Positions 1 to 9,200 of a stretch of 64,000 nucleotides of DNA are shown piece by piece. Position 1 is the first letter of the stretch, and every line of letters starts with the position of its first letter. Origin of the DNA: Brevundimonas sp. (GTDB taxonomy: Bacteria; Pseudomonadota; Alphaproteobacteria; Caulobacterales; Caulobacteraceae); contig NZ_JAQSDY010000027.1 in the NCBI RefSeq assembly GCF_029946145.1, forward strand, positions 496,001-560,000, read 5' to 3'. The translations under genes and the position numbers were made by a program. Below the pieces are notes generated by a model. That model was given only the letters and a program-made list of their open reading frames with translations, had not been told where the DNA came from and did no database searches.

Positions 1-1390
1 ACGGAACTGGGGTCAGGAGGCGGCCGGCCAAGGAGTTCTGTTGTCCCTTCAGGATCTCGACAGGAACGATCCGGCCGATCAGATGATCCGCGTCGTCGAC
101 GTGAACCGATTGCAGCCACGGCGAACGCCCTATCGCCTGCGCCCCGTGACGCCCCTTCTTCTCGAACAGGACATCGAACGTCCGCCCCGCCTTGTCCACA
201 TTGAACGCCAGCTGCTGTTCCGCCAGCAGGGCCTGCAGGGCATGCAGCCGTTCGCGCGACACGTCGTCGGGAACCTGACCGGCCATGGTCGCGGCCGGCG
301 TGCCCGGGCGTGGCGAATACATGAAGGCGAAGGCGGACGCGTACCTGACCCTGCGGACGAGATCCATCGTCTCCTCGAAGTCCCGATCCGTCTCGCCCGG
401 GAAGCCGACGATGAAGTCGCCCGCTATGGCGGTGTCGGCCCGGCTGTCGCGGATGCGGCCGATCAGCTCGAGATATTTCGCCCGCCCGTGCTTGCGGTTC
501 ATCAGCCGCAGGATCCGGTCCGATCCCGCCTGCACCGGCAGATGCAGCCACGGCATCAGGGCGTCCAGCTCGCCGTGCGCCGCGATCAGCTCATCCGACA
601 TGTCATTGGGATGGCTGGTCGTATAGCGGATGCGGTCGATGCCGGGGATCCCGGCCAGGGCCCAGGCCAGCCGCGCCAGGGTCGACGGTTTCCCGTCCGC
701 CCCCTCGCCGTCATAGGCGTTGACGTTCTGACCCAGCAGGGTGACCTCGCGCACCCCCCGGGCCGCCAGCTCACGCGCCTCGGCCAGCACCGCCGCCAGC
801 GGCCGCGACCATTCGGCGCCGCGCGTATACGGCACGACGCAGAAGGTGCAGAATTTGTCGCATCCCTCCTGCACCGTCAGGAAGGCGGTCGGCCCGCTGA
901 CGCCCCGGGCTGACGGCAGGGCGTCGAACTTGTCGACGGGGGCGAAGTCGGCCCCGATCCGCTCGCCCCGCGCCCGCGCCGTGCGGGTCAGAAGCTCCGG
1001 CAGCTGATGATAGGCCTGTGGTCCCACCACGATGTCCACCGCCGGCTGACGGCGCATGATCTCCTCGCCCTCCGCCTGGGCGACGCAGCCGGCCACGGCG
1101 ATGATCATTCCCGGCTGGCCGGCGGCCAGGCGGATGTCCCGCATCTCGCGCAGCTTGCCCAGTTCGGAATAGACCTTCTCGGCCGCCTTCTCGCGGATAT
1201 GGCAGGTGTTGAGAATGACGAAATCCGCGCCTTCGGCCGTGTCCGTCGTGGCATAGCCCAGCGGCCGCAGCACATCGGCCATGCGCTCGGAGTCATAGAC
1301 GTTCATCTGGCAGCCGTAGGTCTTGATGAACAGGCGCTTCGGCGCGGCCTGTCCGTCCGACGCCGCGGGCGGGACGAGGGTCTCGGTCAT
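1..1390 (-). CDS. miaB: tRNA-2-methylthio-N6-dimethylallyladenosine synthase MiaB (C-terminus truncated by left window edge)
   Basis: Not in the ORF track because it runs off the edge. Reverse-strand translation from ATG at 1390 gives [37 protein letters not shown]... with the radical-SAM CxxxCxxC region [17 protein letters not shown]. Confidence 0.93.
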   Translation of the reverse strand, partial: MTETLVPPAASDGQAAPKRLFIKTYGCQMNVYDSERMADVLRPLGYATTDTAEGADFVILNTCHIREKAAEKVYSELGKLREMRDIRLAAGQPGMIIAVAGCVAQAEGEEIMRRQPAVDIVVGPQAYHQLPELLTRTARARGERIGADFAPVDKFDALPSARGVSGPTAFLTVQEGCDKFCTFCVVPYTRGAEWSRPLAAVLAEARELAARGVREVTLLGQNVNAYDGEGADGKPSTLARLAWALAGIPGIDRIRYTTSHPNDMSDELIAAHGELDALMPWLHLPVQAGSDRILRLMNRKHGRAKYLELIGRIRDSRADTAIAGDFIVGFPGETDRDFEETMDLVRRVRYASAFAFMYSPRPGTPAATMAGQVPDDVSRERLHALQALLAEQQLAFNVDKAGRTFDVLFEKKGRHGAQAIGRSPWLQSVHVDDADHLIGRIVPVEILKGQQNSLAGRLLTPVP

Positions 1391-1399
1391 GGGCTGCTT

Positions 1400-2080
1400 T
1401 TAATCCGGCCCGGACCCGCGCGCCAGCAAGGCGCCGCCGCCTGCGCCGCCCGTGGTCAGGTAGTCGTCGATCAGGTAATCCGCCGCGTCCGGAACCCCGC
1501 CGACCACGGTCACCTCGCGGATGACGTCCAGGCGCCTGCGCAACCGCCGCCAATCGCCGTAGCTGTGCCGCAGCATGGGGGTGAAGGTCGCCAGACCCCG
1601 CCGGACGGGTTTGCGCCGGGTATTGCCCGTATTGAACGCCGCCAGTTCGATGTCGGCGGCGTGACGCCGGGCCAGACCCAGGGTGTCGAACACCAGCACC
1701 CGTTTGACCGCCCCCGCGTTCGCACGCGCGCCCAGCAGACCGGCCAGGCTCTTTTCGTCGGGCCAGAAGAACACCCGCCCGTTCAGCATTTGCAGCCACT
1801 CGGCGGCGGTCAGGCCGTCATCCAGACAGGCCGCGAGCGCCGTCTCGCTGAGTGGAATATTGTCGGTGATCACGGCGCGGCCGTGCGCGGGATGCTGGAG
1901 GGCGATCGATGTCGGGCGCCGCCGCCGCTCGATCGCCCCGCGCTGCTCCGGCGGTGTCCCGAACAGGTCCAGCAACCGCGATGTCGACAGCAGGCCGTGC
2001 CGGCGAACGCCCTCGAGCGCATCGGAGGCGGCGACGTGATAGAGCTTGGGGTGCAGGGCCGCGAGGTCTTCGGGCGTCAC
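1400..2080 (-). CDS. DUF7002-like hypothetical protein
   Basis: 226-aa ORF (MTPEDLAALHPKLYHVAASDALEGVRRHGLLST...). Stop of fur overlaps its start (2077-2080). Family name from memory of the LYHVA...GL.ST motif. Confidence 0.6.
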   Translation of the reverse strand: MTPEDLAALHPKLYHVAASDALEGVRRHGLLSTSRLLDLFGTPPEQRGAIERRRRPTSIALQHPAHGRAVITDNIPLSETALAACLDDGLTAAEWLQMLNGRVFFWPDEKSLAGLLGARANAGAVKRVLVFDTLGLARRHAADIELAAFNTGNTRRKPVRRGLATFTPMLRHSYGDWRRLRRRLDVIREVTVVGGVPDAADYLIDDYLTTGGAGGGALLARGSGPD

Positions 2081-2556
2081 GAATCCTGGATCGGATCGAC
2101 CCGCGCCGCGTGGCGCTTGAAGATCAGGCCTTCGCGCTTGCCCGGCTCGGCGCCCTCGATCGGCTTGCCGTAGAGCTCCAGCTTGTGGCCGATCAGTTCG
2201 AAGCCCAGCCGTTCGGCGATCTCGGTCTTCAGCCGCTCGATCTCGGCGTCGAAGAATTCGATCACCTCGCCCGACCGGGTGTCGATCAGATGGTCGTGGT
2301 GGTCGTCGCCCGCCTCTTCATAGCGGCTGCGCCCATCGCCGAAGTCATGTTTCTCGACGACGCCCGCCTCTTCAAACAGCCGGACGGTGCGATAGACGGT
2401 GGCGATCGAGATATGGGGGTCAATGGCCGAGGCGCGGCGGTACAGCTCCTCGACGTCCGGATGATCCTCGGCGCTCGACAGCACGCGCGCGATGACGCGG
2501 CGCTGTTCGGTCATCCGCATGCCGCGTTCGGCGCAAAGCTTTTCGATCCGGTCCAT
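2077..2556 (-). CDS. fur: Fur family transcriptional regulator
   Basis: 159 aa, MTEQRRVIARVL...HISIATVYRTVRLFEEAGVV...DDHHDHLIDTRSGEVIEF typical of Fur. Confidence 0.92.
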   Translation of the reverse strand: MDRIEKLCAERGMRMTEQRRVIARVLSSAEDHPDVEELYRRASAIDPHISIATVYRTVRLFEEAGVVEKHDFGDGRSRYEEAGDDHHDHLIDTRSGEVIEFFDAEIERLKTEIAERLGFELIGHKLELYGKPIEGAEPGKREGLIFKRHAARVDPIQDS

Positions 2557-2584
2557 GCGCGCAAGGATAGGCGGGCCGCCCGAC

Positions 2585-3010
2585 TTATGGAAGCCGTGCG
2601 GTCAGGTCGAGAGCCAGCAGCAAGGCGTCCCGTCGCGAACCATCCGCCCGGGCGTAATAGCGGGGCCGCCGCCCGACCTCGAGGAACCCCGCGCGGGCGT
2701 AGAGGGCGCGCGCCGCCGCATTGTCCTCGGACACTTCCAGAAACAGCCGCATCGCCCCGCGCGCCGCCGCATCGGCCGCGCCGCACGCCACCAGTTCCGC
2801 GCCAAGGCCGCGCCGCCGGGCCCCGGGCCGCACGGCCAGGGTCAGGATCTCGGCTTCGTCGGCGACCGTCCGCATCAGGATGAAACCGTCCGGGTCCTCG
2901 GCCAGATGAACCCCGGCCTGGTCCAGCAGACTCTCGAACGCCCATGCGTCCCACGCCGCGTCGAAGGCCTCGGCGTGCAGCGCGGCCAGCCGTTCGGCGA
3001 CATCGGTCAT
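2585..3010 (-). CDS. rimI: Ribosomal protein alanine acetyltransferase (GNAT family)
   Basis: LTLAVRPGARRRGLGAELV...LFLEVSEDNAAARALYARAGFLEVGRRPRYY; adjacent to tsaB. Confidence 0.88.
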   Translation of the reverse strand: MTDVAERLAALHAEAFDAAWDAWAFESLLDQAGVHLAEDPDGFILMRTVADEAEILTLAVRPGARRRGLGAELVACGAADAAARGAMRLFLEVSEDNAAARALYARAGFLEVGRRPRYYARADGSRRDALLLALDLTARLP

Positions 3011-3693
3011 GACGGCCGCGCGGGCCGGGCCTGCCCCGGCAGGCGGCTGGGCGGGGTGGCGTCGGGCGCCCGCAGATACAGGGGCCGGGGCGGCGATGTC
3101 GCTGGATCGGCCGCCGCCGCCAGCCGGGCCAGCGCCTCGGGGCCCGGTCCCGCCAGCGGCCTCTGCGTCAGGGACGGGAACGCTTCGGCGAACAGCGCCG
3201 CGCCCGAGCCGATCAGCACGGCCCCGGGCGCCAGCGCCGCGATCCGCCCGGCCGCCGCCTCCAGCGACAGGGCCTCGGGCGGCCCCCCGGCGACGCCCGC
3301 CGTCCAGAACCGCGCATAGACCTGCCCCCGCCGCGCATCGATCAGGGCCGCCACGGAACCCGTCGGCGCCCCCGCGGACTCCGCCAGCGCATCCAGACTC
3401 GACACCCCGACCACCGGTCGCCCCAGGGCCGCGCCCAGGCCCTGGGCGAAGGCCAGGCCGACCCGCAGACCCGTGAACGACCCCGGCCCCACCGTCACCC
3501 CGATCCGGTCGACAGCCTCGAACGCCAGCGCGGCCTCGGCCATGGCGTCACGCGCGAACCCCGCCAGCCGTTCCGAATGCCCCTTGGTCATGAGCTCTGA
3601 CCGCAGGCCCAGCCGGCGAACCTCCGTCCCCTCGACCTCGAATGCGCCGGCGGTGCACAGGCCCAGCGCCGTGTCGACGACCAGAACCCTCAC
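3007..3693 (-). CDS. tsaB: tRNA threonylcarbamoyladenosine biosynthesis protein TsaB
   Basis: MRVLVVDTALGLCTAG...VDRIGVTVGPGSFTGLRVGLAFAQGLGAALGRPVVGVSSLDALA. Confidence 0.92.
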   Translation of the reverse strand: MRVLVVDTALGLCTAGAFEVEGTEVRRLGLRSELMTKGHSERLAGFARDAMAEAALAFEAVDRIGVTVGPGSFTGLRVGLAFAQGLGAALGRPVVGVSSLDALAESAGAPTGSVAALIDARRGQVYARFWTAGVAGGPPEALSLEAAAGRIAALAPGAVLIGSGAALFAEAFPSLTQRPLAGPGPEALARLAAAADPATSPPRPLYLRAPDATPPSRLPGQARPARPS

Positions 3694-3715
3694 GCCCCCG
3701 CCTCCGAAGACCCGC

Positions 3716-4105
3716 TCAGGGCTCCCCCGCCAGGGCCTGAACGATCCGCGCCACCGCCTTGCGCACCTCGCGATCCTCGATCATCGGAAAGCCCGTCGCC
3801 ACGGTCCGGCCGTCGGTCGTGGCGGTGATGAAGCGCAACCCGGCCCAGCCGTCGTCGACCGCGCCCCGGGCCGTCTCGACCGGGGGAAAAAAGCTCTCGA
3901 CCGAGGTTCCCAGCACCGTCGCGGCCCGGTGCAGCCGCGAGGCCGAAATGCGGTTCTGACCCGTCTCGTACTTCTGCACCTGCTGGAAGCTGATGCCCAG
4001 CTGCTGGGCCAGGGCGCTCTGGGACAGGCCCAGGGCCGACCGCCGCAGGCTGATGCGCGCGCCCACATAGGCGTCCACATCGTTCCGTCCGCCTGTTCTG
4101 GCCAT
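3716..4105 (-). CDS. XRE family helix-turn-helix transcriptional regulator
   Basis: ISLRRSALGLSQSALAQQLGISFQQVQKYETGQNRISASRL; start placed at internal Met (4105) of ORF 3716..4129. Confidence 0.85.
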   Translation of the reverse strand: MARTGGRNDVDAYVGARISLRRSALGLSQSALAQQLGISFQQVQKYETGQNRISASRLHRAATVLGTSVESFFPPVETARGAVDDGWAGLRFITATTDGRTVATGFPMIEDREVRKAVARIVQALAGEP

Positions 4106-4175
4106 GAGCGCTCGCCTCCCTTTCCACACGGAAAGGTTTCATGGAACCGAAAATAGCGCAACTAAAAAGTTTCAT

Positions 4176-4772
4176 TCAGTGCTCCAGCCGCGCCACGACG
4201 GCGGAGACCGACCGGGTGTCGGCGCGCGCGATCCGTTCCTCGGCGCCCAGGCCGCCCGCGCCCCCGCGCACCACCAGCACCTCGGCGTCGGCCCGGTCAT
4301 ACAGCCTGACCCGCGTCTCGCCGTCGGCCATCTCGATGACGCAACCCTGATCCCGGCGCGGCCAGCGGCCCGGTTCATACTCCAGCACCACGCCCGAGGC
4401 GGCCCAGGGCGCCAGGTCGTCGTTGGAAAGCTGCACTCGCCGGCCCGGGGCAGCCGCCGGGGGCGCGCCGGTGAAGCCCCGGCCCGTGCTCGCCACGCCG
4501 CGCGTATCGCCCGGCCGCTCCGGCCTCTCGTCGGCGGGACCCCGCGCCAGGGCCAGCGCCTCCGCCGTCGCGCCGATCGCGGCCGTCAGCCGCCGCTGCA
4601 CGTCGGGGCGGAACAGGCCGGGACGCTTGCCCGTCTCGTACAGGCCCCAGCCCTGGCTGGTCATGCCGGCGCGCTGTCCGGCCTCGGCCTGACTCAGGCC
4701 GGCCTCGCGGCGCAAGGCCGCCAGGGCCTCGCCGAGACGCCGGGCATCCTCGTCGCTTTCAAACCGGGGCAT
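4176..4772 (-). CDS. XRE family helix-turn-helix protein
   Basis: LGEALAALRREAGLSQAEAGQRAGMTSQGWGLYETGKRPGLF HTH motif; second HTH gene in tandem. Confidence 0.8.
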   Translation of the reverse strand: MPRFESDEDARRLGEALAALRREAGLSQAEAGQRAGMTSQGWGLYETGKRPGLFRPDVQRRLTAAIGATAEALALARGPADERPERPGDTRGVASTGRGFTGAPPAAAPGRRVQLSNDDLAPWAASGVVLEYEPGRWPRRDQGCVIEMADGETRVRLYDRADAEVLVVRGGAGGLGAEERIARADTRSVSAVVARLEH

Positions 4773-4875
4773 GGGGCGATGATGGCGCCGTCCGCGCGCG
4801 GAAGCGAGGACGGATTCGTTTCAGGAGCACTCAAGCAGCAGCGACCGCGTCGCGAGCGATAGCGCCCAGGAACCT

Positions 4876-5433
4876 TCAAAGCACCTGTTCGACGCGGGTC
4901 ACTTCGGGGATGTAGTGTTTCATCATCTGCTCGACCCCGGTCTTCAGCGTCGCCGAAGACGACGGGCAGCCGGCGCAGGCCCCGCGCATGCGCAGGGTCA
5001 GGACGCCGGTCTCCTCGTCGAAGGCGTCGAACAGGATGTCGCCTCCGTCCTGGGCCACCGCCGGACGAACCCGGCTGTCCAGCAGCTGCTTGATCTCGGC
5101 CACGACCTCGCTGTCCTCGCCCATGTCGGCGTGCGCCGCCGGCGCCGCGTTCCGCATCAACGGCTCGCCGGAGACGAACTGGTCCATCACGGCGGCCAGG
5201 ATGGGCGCCTTCATCGTGCTCCACTCCGGCCCCTGGGCGTCCCGGGTCACAGAGACATAGTCATAGCCGAAGAAGACGCCGGTCACGCCCTCGAGCGCGA
5301 ACAGGGCCTCGGCCAGGGGTGAGGCGGCCGCCTCTTCCGCGCTGACGAAGTCGGTCGGCGAATTCGCAACGTCCCGCCCGGGAAGGAATTTCAGGACGTT
5401 CGGATTGGGCGTCGGTTCGGTCTGGATGAACAT
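4876..5433 (-). CDS. NifU family protein (Nfu-type Fe-S scaffold/carrier)
   Basis: MFIQTEPTPNPNVLKFLPGRDV...RPAVAQDGGDILFDAF...MRGACAGCPSSSATLKTGVEQMMKHYIPEV. Confidence 0.92.
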   Translation of the reverse strand: MFIQTEPTPNPNVLKFLPGRDVANSPTDFVSAEEAAASPLAEALFALEGVTGVFFGYDYVSVTRDAQGPEWSTMKAPILAAVMDQFVSGEPLMRNAAPAAHADMGEDSEVVAEIKQLLDSRVRPAVAQDGGDILFDAFDEETGVLTLRMRGACAGCPSSSATLKTGVEQMMKHYIPEVTRVEQVL

Positions 5434-5481
5434 GGCGCTCAGATGCGCCGTGCGAGGCGCTGGTTCAAGGCCCTATGACGG

Positions 5482-5618
5482 TCTCCCTCCCCCTCGTGGG
5501 GAGGGTGGCTGTCGCACAGCGACAGACGGGTGGGGAACCGCCGCACGGTCTGCTTCACCATACCCCACCCTGTCGTCGCTGCGCGCCGACATCCCTCCCC
5601 ATGAAGGGGAGGGAGAGG
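5482..5618. repeat. Intergenic palindromic element with CCCTCCCC/GGGGAGGG arms
   Basis: tctccctccccctcgtggggaggg at 5482 and ccctccccatgaaggggagggagagg at 5593-5618; similar arms at 18754-18902, 27627-27758 and 33605-33671. Confidence 0.7.
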
Positions 5619-5627
5619 CTGACTGCG

Positions 5628-6098
5628 TCACGCCAGATCCTCGATGTCCTTCTCGGTCAGCTCGCCCGGTACAATGGTCACCGGCAGCTTGCGGCCCGTG
5701 AAGGCGGCGCCCTGTTTGACCACCGCCGAGACCAGCGGCCCGGGTCCCCGCCCGCCGTGGCCCGCGGCCAGGACCAGAATCTTGATCTCGGCGTCCTCGC
5801 CGACAACCTTGCGGATGGCGTCCTGGGGCTCGCCCCGCTCTATCAGCAGCACCGGCGTGGCCCCCGACCGTTCGGCCGCCTCCTCCGCCCATTTGTTCAG
5901 CAGGGCTTCGGCCTCGACCCGGGTCTGGCGCTCGATCTCCTCGCGCACCCCCGCCCAGTGGGCGTCGGACGCCGCCGCCGGGATCACCCGCAGCAGCGTC
6001 ACCCGCCCGCCCGTCGAACGCGCCCGCCGCGCCGCATAGCGCAAGGCGGACTCGAACTCGGGACTGTCATCGACGACGACCAGAAACTTGCGCGGCAT
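5628..6098 (-). CDS. Universal stress protein (UspA family)
   Basis: MPRKFLVVVDDSPEFESALRYAARRA...IKILVLAAGHGGRGPGPLVSAVVKQ...LPVTIVPG. Confidence 0.88.
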   Translation of the reverse strand: MPRKFLVVVDDSPEFESALRYAARRARSTGGRVTLLRVIPAAASDAHWAGVREEIERQTRVEAEALLNKWAEEAAERSGATPVLLIERGEPQDAIRKVVGEDAEIKILVLAAGHGGRGPGPLVSAVVKQGAAFTGRKLPVTIVPGELTEKDIEDLA

Positions 6099-6143
6099 CG
6101 GCCCTCTCCCTCAACCCCGGAAGCTATCAGAACCCGGACGCAG

Positions 6144-6228
6144 GCGCGAAGCGCCAGGCCGCGTCGGGTCGACCCAAAGGGCGGCGCGAAGCATCAAAAG
6201 GCGGAGCCTTTTGACCGCGGCCCGACAA
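6144..6228. repeat. Dispersed intergenic repeat related to 44486-44550
   Basis: 28-nt identity GCGCGAAGCGCCAGGCCGCGTCGGGTCG (6144-6171 and 44486-44513) plus 16-nt identity GACCGCGGCCCGACAA (6213-6228 and 44535-44550). Confidence 0.8.
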
Positions 6229-6238
6229 GAAGGCTTCG

Positions 6239-9200
6239 TCAGCTTGCTGACGAGGCTATCTCACGAATGGCGCTGTTGGCGATGGTCAGTTTGGCGAAGG
6301 TCCAGCCCGAACCCGAGGCCTCGATCTCGTCGACCGAGGTGCGCACGCCCTCCACCGTCGCCTGACGCGGTCCGATCCAGGCGTCGACCGCCGCCTCGGC
6401 GGCCGCCTCGCTGGCCCCGACCGAGACTTTCGACGCCCTGGCCACGGCCCGGGTGAGCAGCACCTGCTCCGCCATCAGATCCTCGATCAGACGCCGCACC
6501 GCCAGCCGGTCGAAATGATCCGCCGACGGTACATTGTTCGCCGCCGACCTCAGCCGGTCGAAGTCGAAGGCCGCGCCGACCTGATGGTACAGCATCGCCA
6601 TGGCCGGTTCGGGCCAGCCCGCCTCGCGCGCCAGATCGCCGATGTCGGCCGTGGCGACCAGCGGCCGCAGCATGGCGAAGTCGCGCGCCATGGCCTCGGA
6701 CGCGCCCAGTCCGATGAAGGTCTGGACCCGGCTTTCCAGTCCGGCCTGTTCGAAGCGCGACAGCACCGCGCCGCCGGCGGCGCGCAGGGCGTCCGCCGCC
6801 GGGCGATAGGCCTCGATCAGCTGGTCGACGGTGCAGTCCTTGCGCATGGCCCGGCGGGCCAGCCAGAAGGTCTGGCGGCGCAGCACGGTCGCGATCTCGC
6901 GGTACAGCACCGTCTGGGCCTCGGCCGGAATTTTCAGATCCAGGGCCGACACCGCATCCCAGGCCTCGTCGAGGCGGAAGATCTGACGCGCGGCCTCGAA
7001 GGCGACGACCATGGCGCCCGTGTCGCACCGCGCCGACTGGCGCAACCGCTCGGGGAAGGTCGGGCCGGCCATGTTGACGATCTCGTTCGACAATATGGTC
7101 GAGACGATTTCGCGGCGCAGCCGGTGCCGCTGCATGTCGGCCTCGTATTTGGCCAGGGGGGCCGGGAAATAGCGGACCAGGGTCCGTTTGAAGAAGGCGT
7201 CGTCCGGCGCCGTCGAGGCGACGATGTCGTCGAACAGCTCCAGCTTGGAATAGGCCGTCAGCACCGCCAGCTCGGGCCGGGTCAGCGCCTGGCCCGCGGC
7301 CTTCATCTCGGCCAGTTTCACATCGTCGGGCAGGCCCTCGACCTTGCGGTCCAGCTTACCCCTGGACCCCAGCCACTGCATGAAACGCTGCTGGGAATCG
7401 AGCGCGGCCAGCCCTTCCGCCTCCTGCAGCGAGACGGCCAGGGTCTGGTCGTAGTTGTGCACCAGCACCTTCAGCCCGACCTCGTCGGTCATCGAGGCCA
7501 GCAGGGCGTCACGGTCCCCGGCCTTCAGCGCCCCCGAGGCGATGGCCGCCCCGGTCAGGATCTTGATGTTGACCTCGTGGTCGGACGAATCCACGCCCGC
7601 CGAATTGTCGATGGCGTCGGTGTTGATCCGGCCGCCCGCCCCGCCTGCACCGGAACGGGCGAAGGCGATGCGCCCGGCCTGGGTCATGCCCAGATTGGCG
7701 CCTTCGCCGATCACCTTTGCGCGCACGTCGGCGCCGTCGATGCGGATGGCGTCATTGGCCTTGTCGCCGACCTGGGCGTCGCTCTCGTGCGGCGCCTTCA
7801 CATAGGTCCCGATACCGCCGAAATAGAGCAGCTCGGCCGGAGCCTTGAGGATGGCCTTCATCAGGGCGGCCGGGTCCAGCACATCGTCCTGGATGTCCAG
7901 CGCCGCCTTGATCTCGGGGCTCAGCTCGATCGACTTGGCCGAGCGCGGGAAGACCCCGCCGCCCTTCGAGATTCTCGACTTGTCATAGTCCTGCCAGGAC
8001 GAGCGCGGGACCTTGAACATCCGCTCCCGTTCGACCCAGGAACTGGCCGGATCCGGGTTCGGATCAAGGAAGATGTCGCGGTGATCGAAGGCCGCGACCA
8101 GTTTGATCGCCTTCGACAGCAGCATGCCGTTGCCGAACACGTCGCCGCTCATGTCGCCGACGCCGACGACGGTGAAGGGCTCGCTCTGGATATCCTTGCC
8201 CATCTCGCGGAAGTGACGCTTGACCGCCTCCCACGCGCCGCGGGCGGTGATGCCCATCTCCTTGTGATCGTAGCCGACCGAGCCGCCCGAGGCGAAGGCG
8301 TCGTCCAGCCAGAAGCCGTAGTCGCGGGATATGCCGTTGGCGATGTCCGAGAAGGTCGCCGTGCCCTTGTCGGCGGCCACGACCAGATAGGGGTCGTCGC
8401 CCTCGAAGCGGATGACCTGGGGCGGCGGAACCACCGCGCCGGACTTGTCGATATTGTCAGTGATGTCCAGCAGACCCGACAGGAAGGTCTTGTAGGCGCG
8501 GATGGCCTCGGCCTGCTGGGCGTCGCGGTCGCCGCCGGCGCGCACGATCGCCGCCAGGCATTTCGGGAAGAAGCCGCCCTTGGAGCCGACCGGCACGATG
8601 ACGGCGTTCTTGACCTGCTGCGCCTTGACCAGGCCCAGCACCTCGGTGCGGAAGTCGTCGCGGCGGTCGGACCAGCGCAGGCCCCCCCGCGCCACCGGCC
8701 CGAAGCGCAGGTGCACGCCCTCGATATGCGGCGCCCAGACGAAGATCTCGCGGAAGGGTTTGGGCAGCGGCAGGTCGGCCAGCTCGCGCGAGGCGATCTT
8801 GATCGAGATATGCGGCTTGGGCCGGCCGTCCGGGCCGGTCTGGTAGTAGTTGGTTCGCTTGATCGCCCGCACCAGCAGCGCCAGGCGCCGCAGGGCGCGG
8901 TCATGATCCAGACTCTTCACATTCTGCAGCAGGGCGTTGATCTGCTCGCCCAGCCTGGCGACCTCGGCCTCCCGGCTGGCGGCGTCGCCGCCCTTCGCCA
9001 GGTCGAACTTCGCCTCGAACAGCGCAAGAATGGCCCGCGCCACGGCCGGATAGTCGCGCAGCGCCTCTTCCTGCACGGCCTGCGACGGATCGAGACCGGT
9101 CTGCTGGCGATAGCGGGCCAGGGTCCGCACCAGCGCCGCCTCGCGCCAGTCGACGCCCAGTTCCAGCACCAGACGGTTGAAGCCGTCGCTTTCGGTCAGC

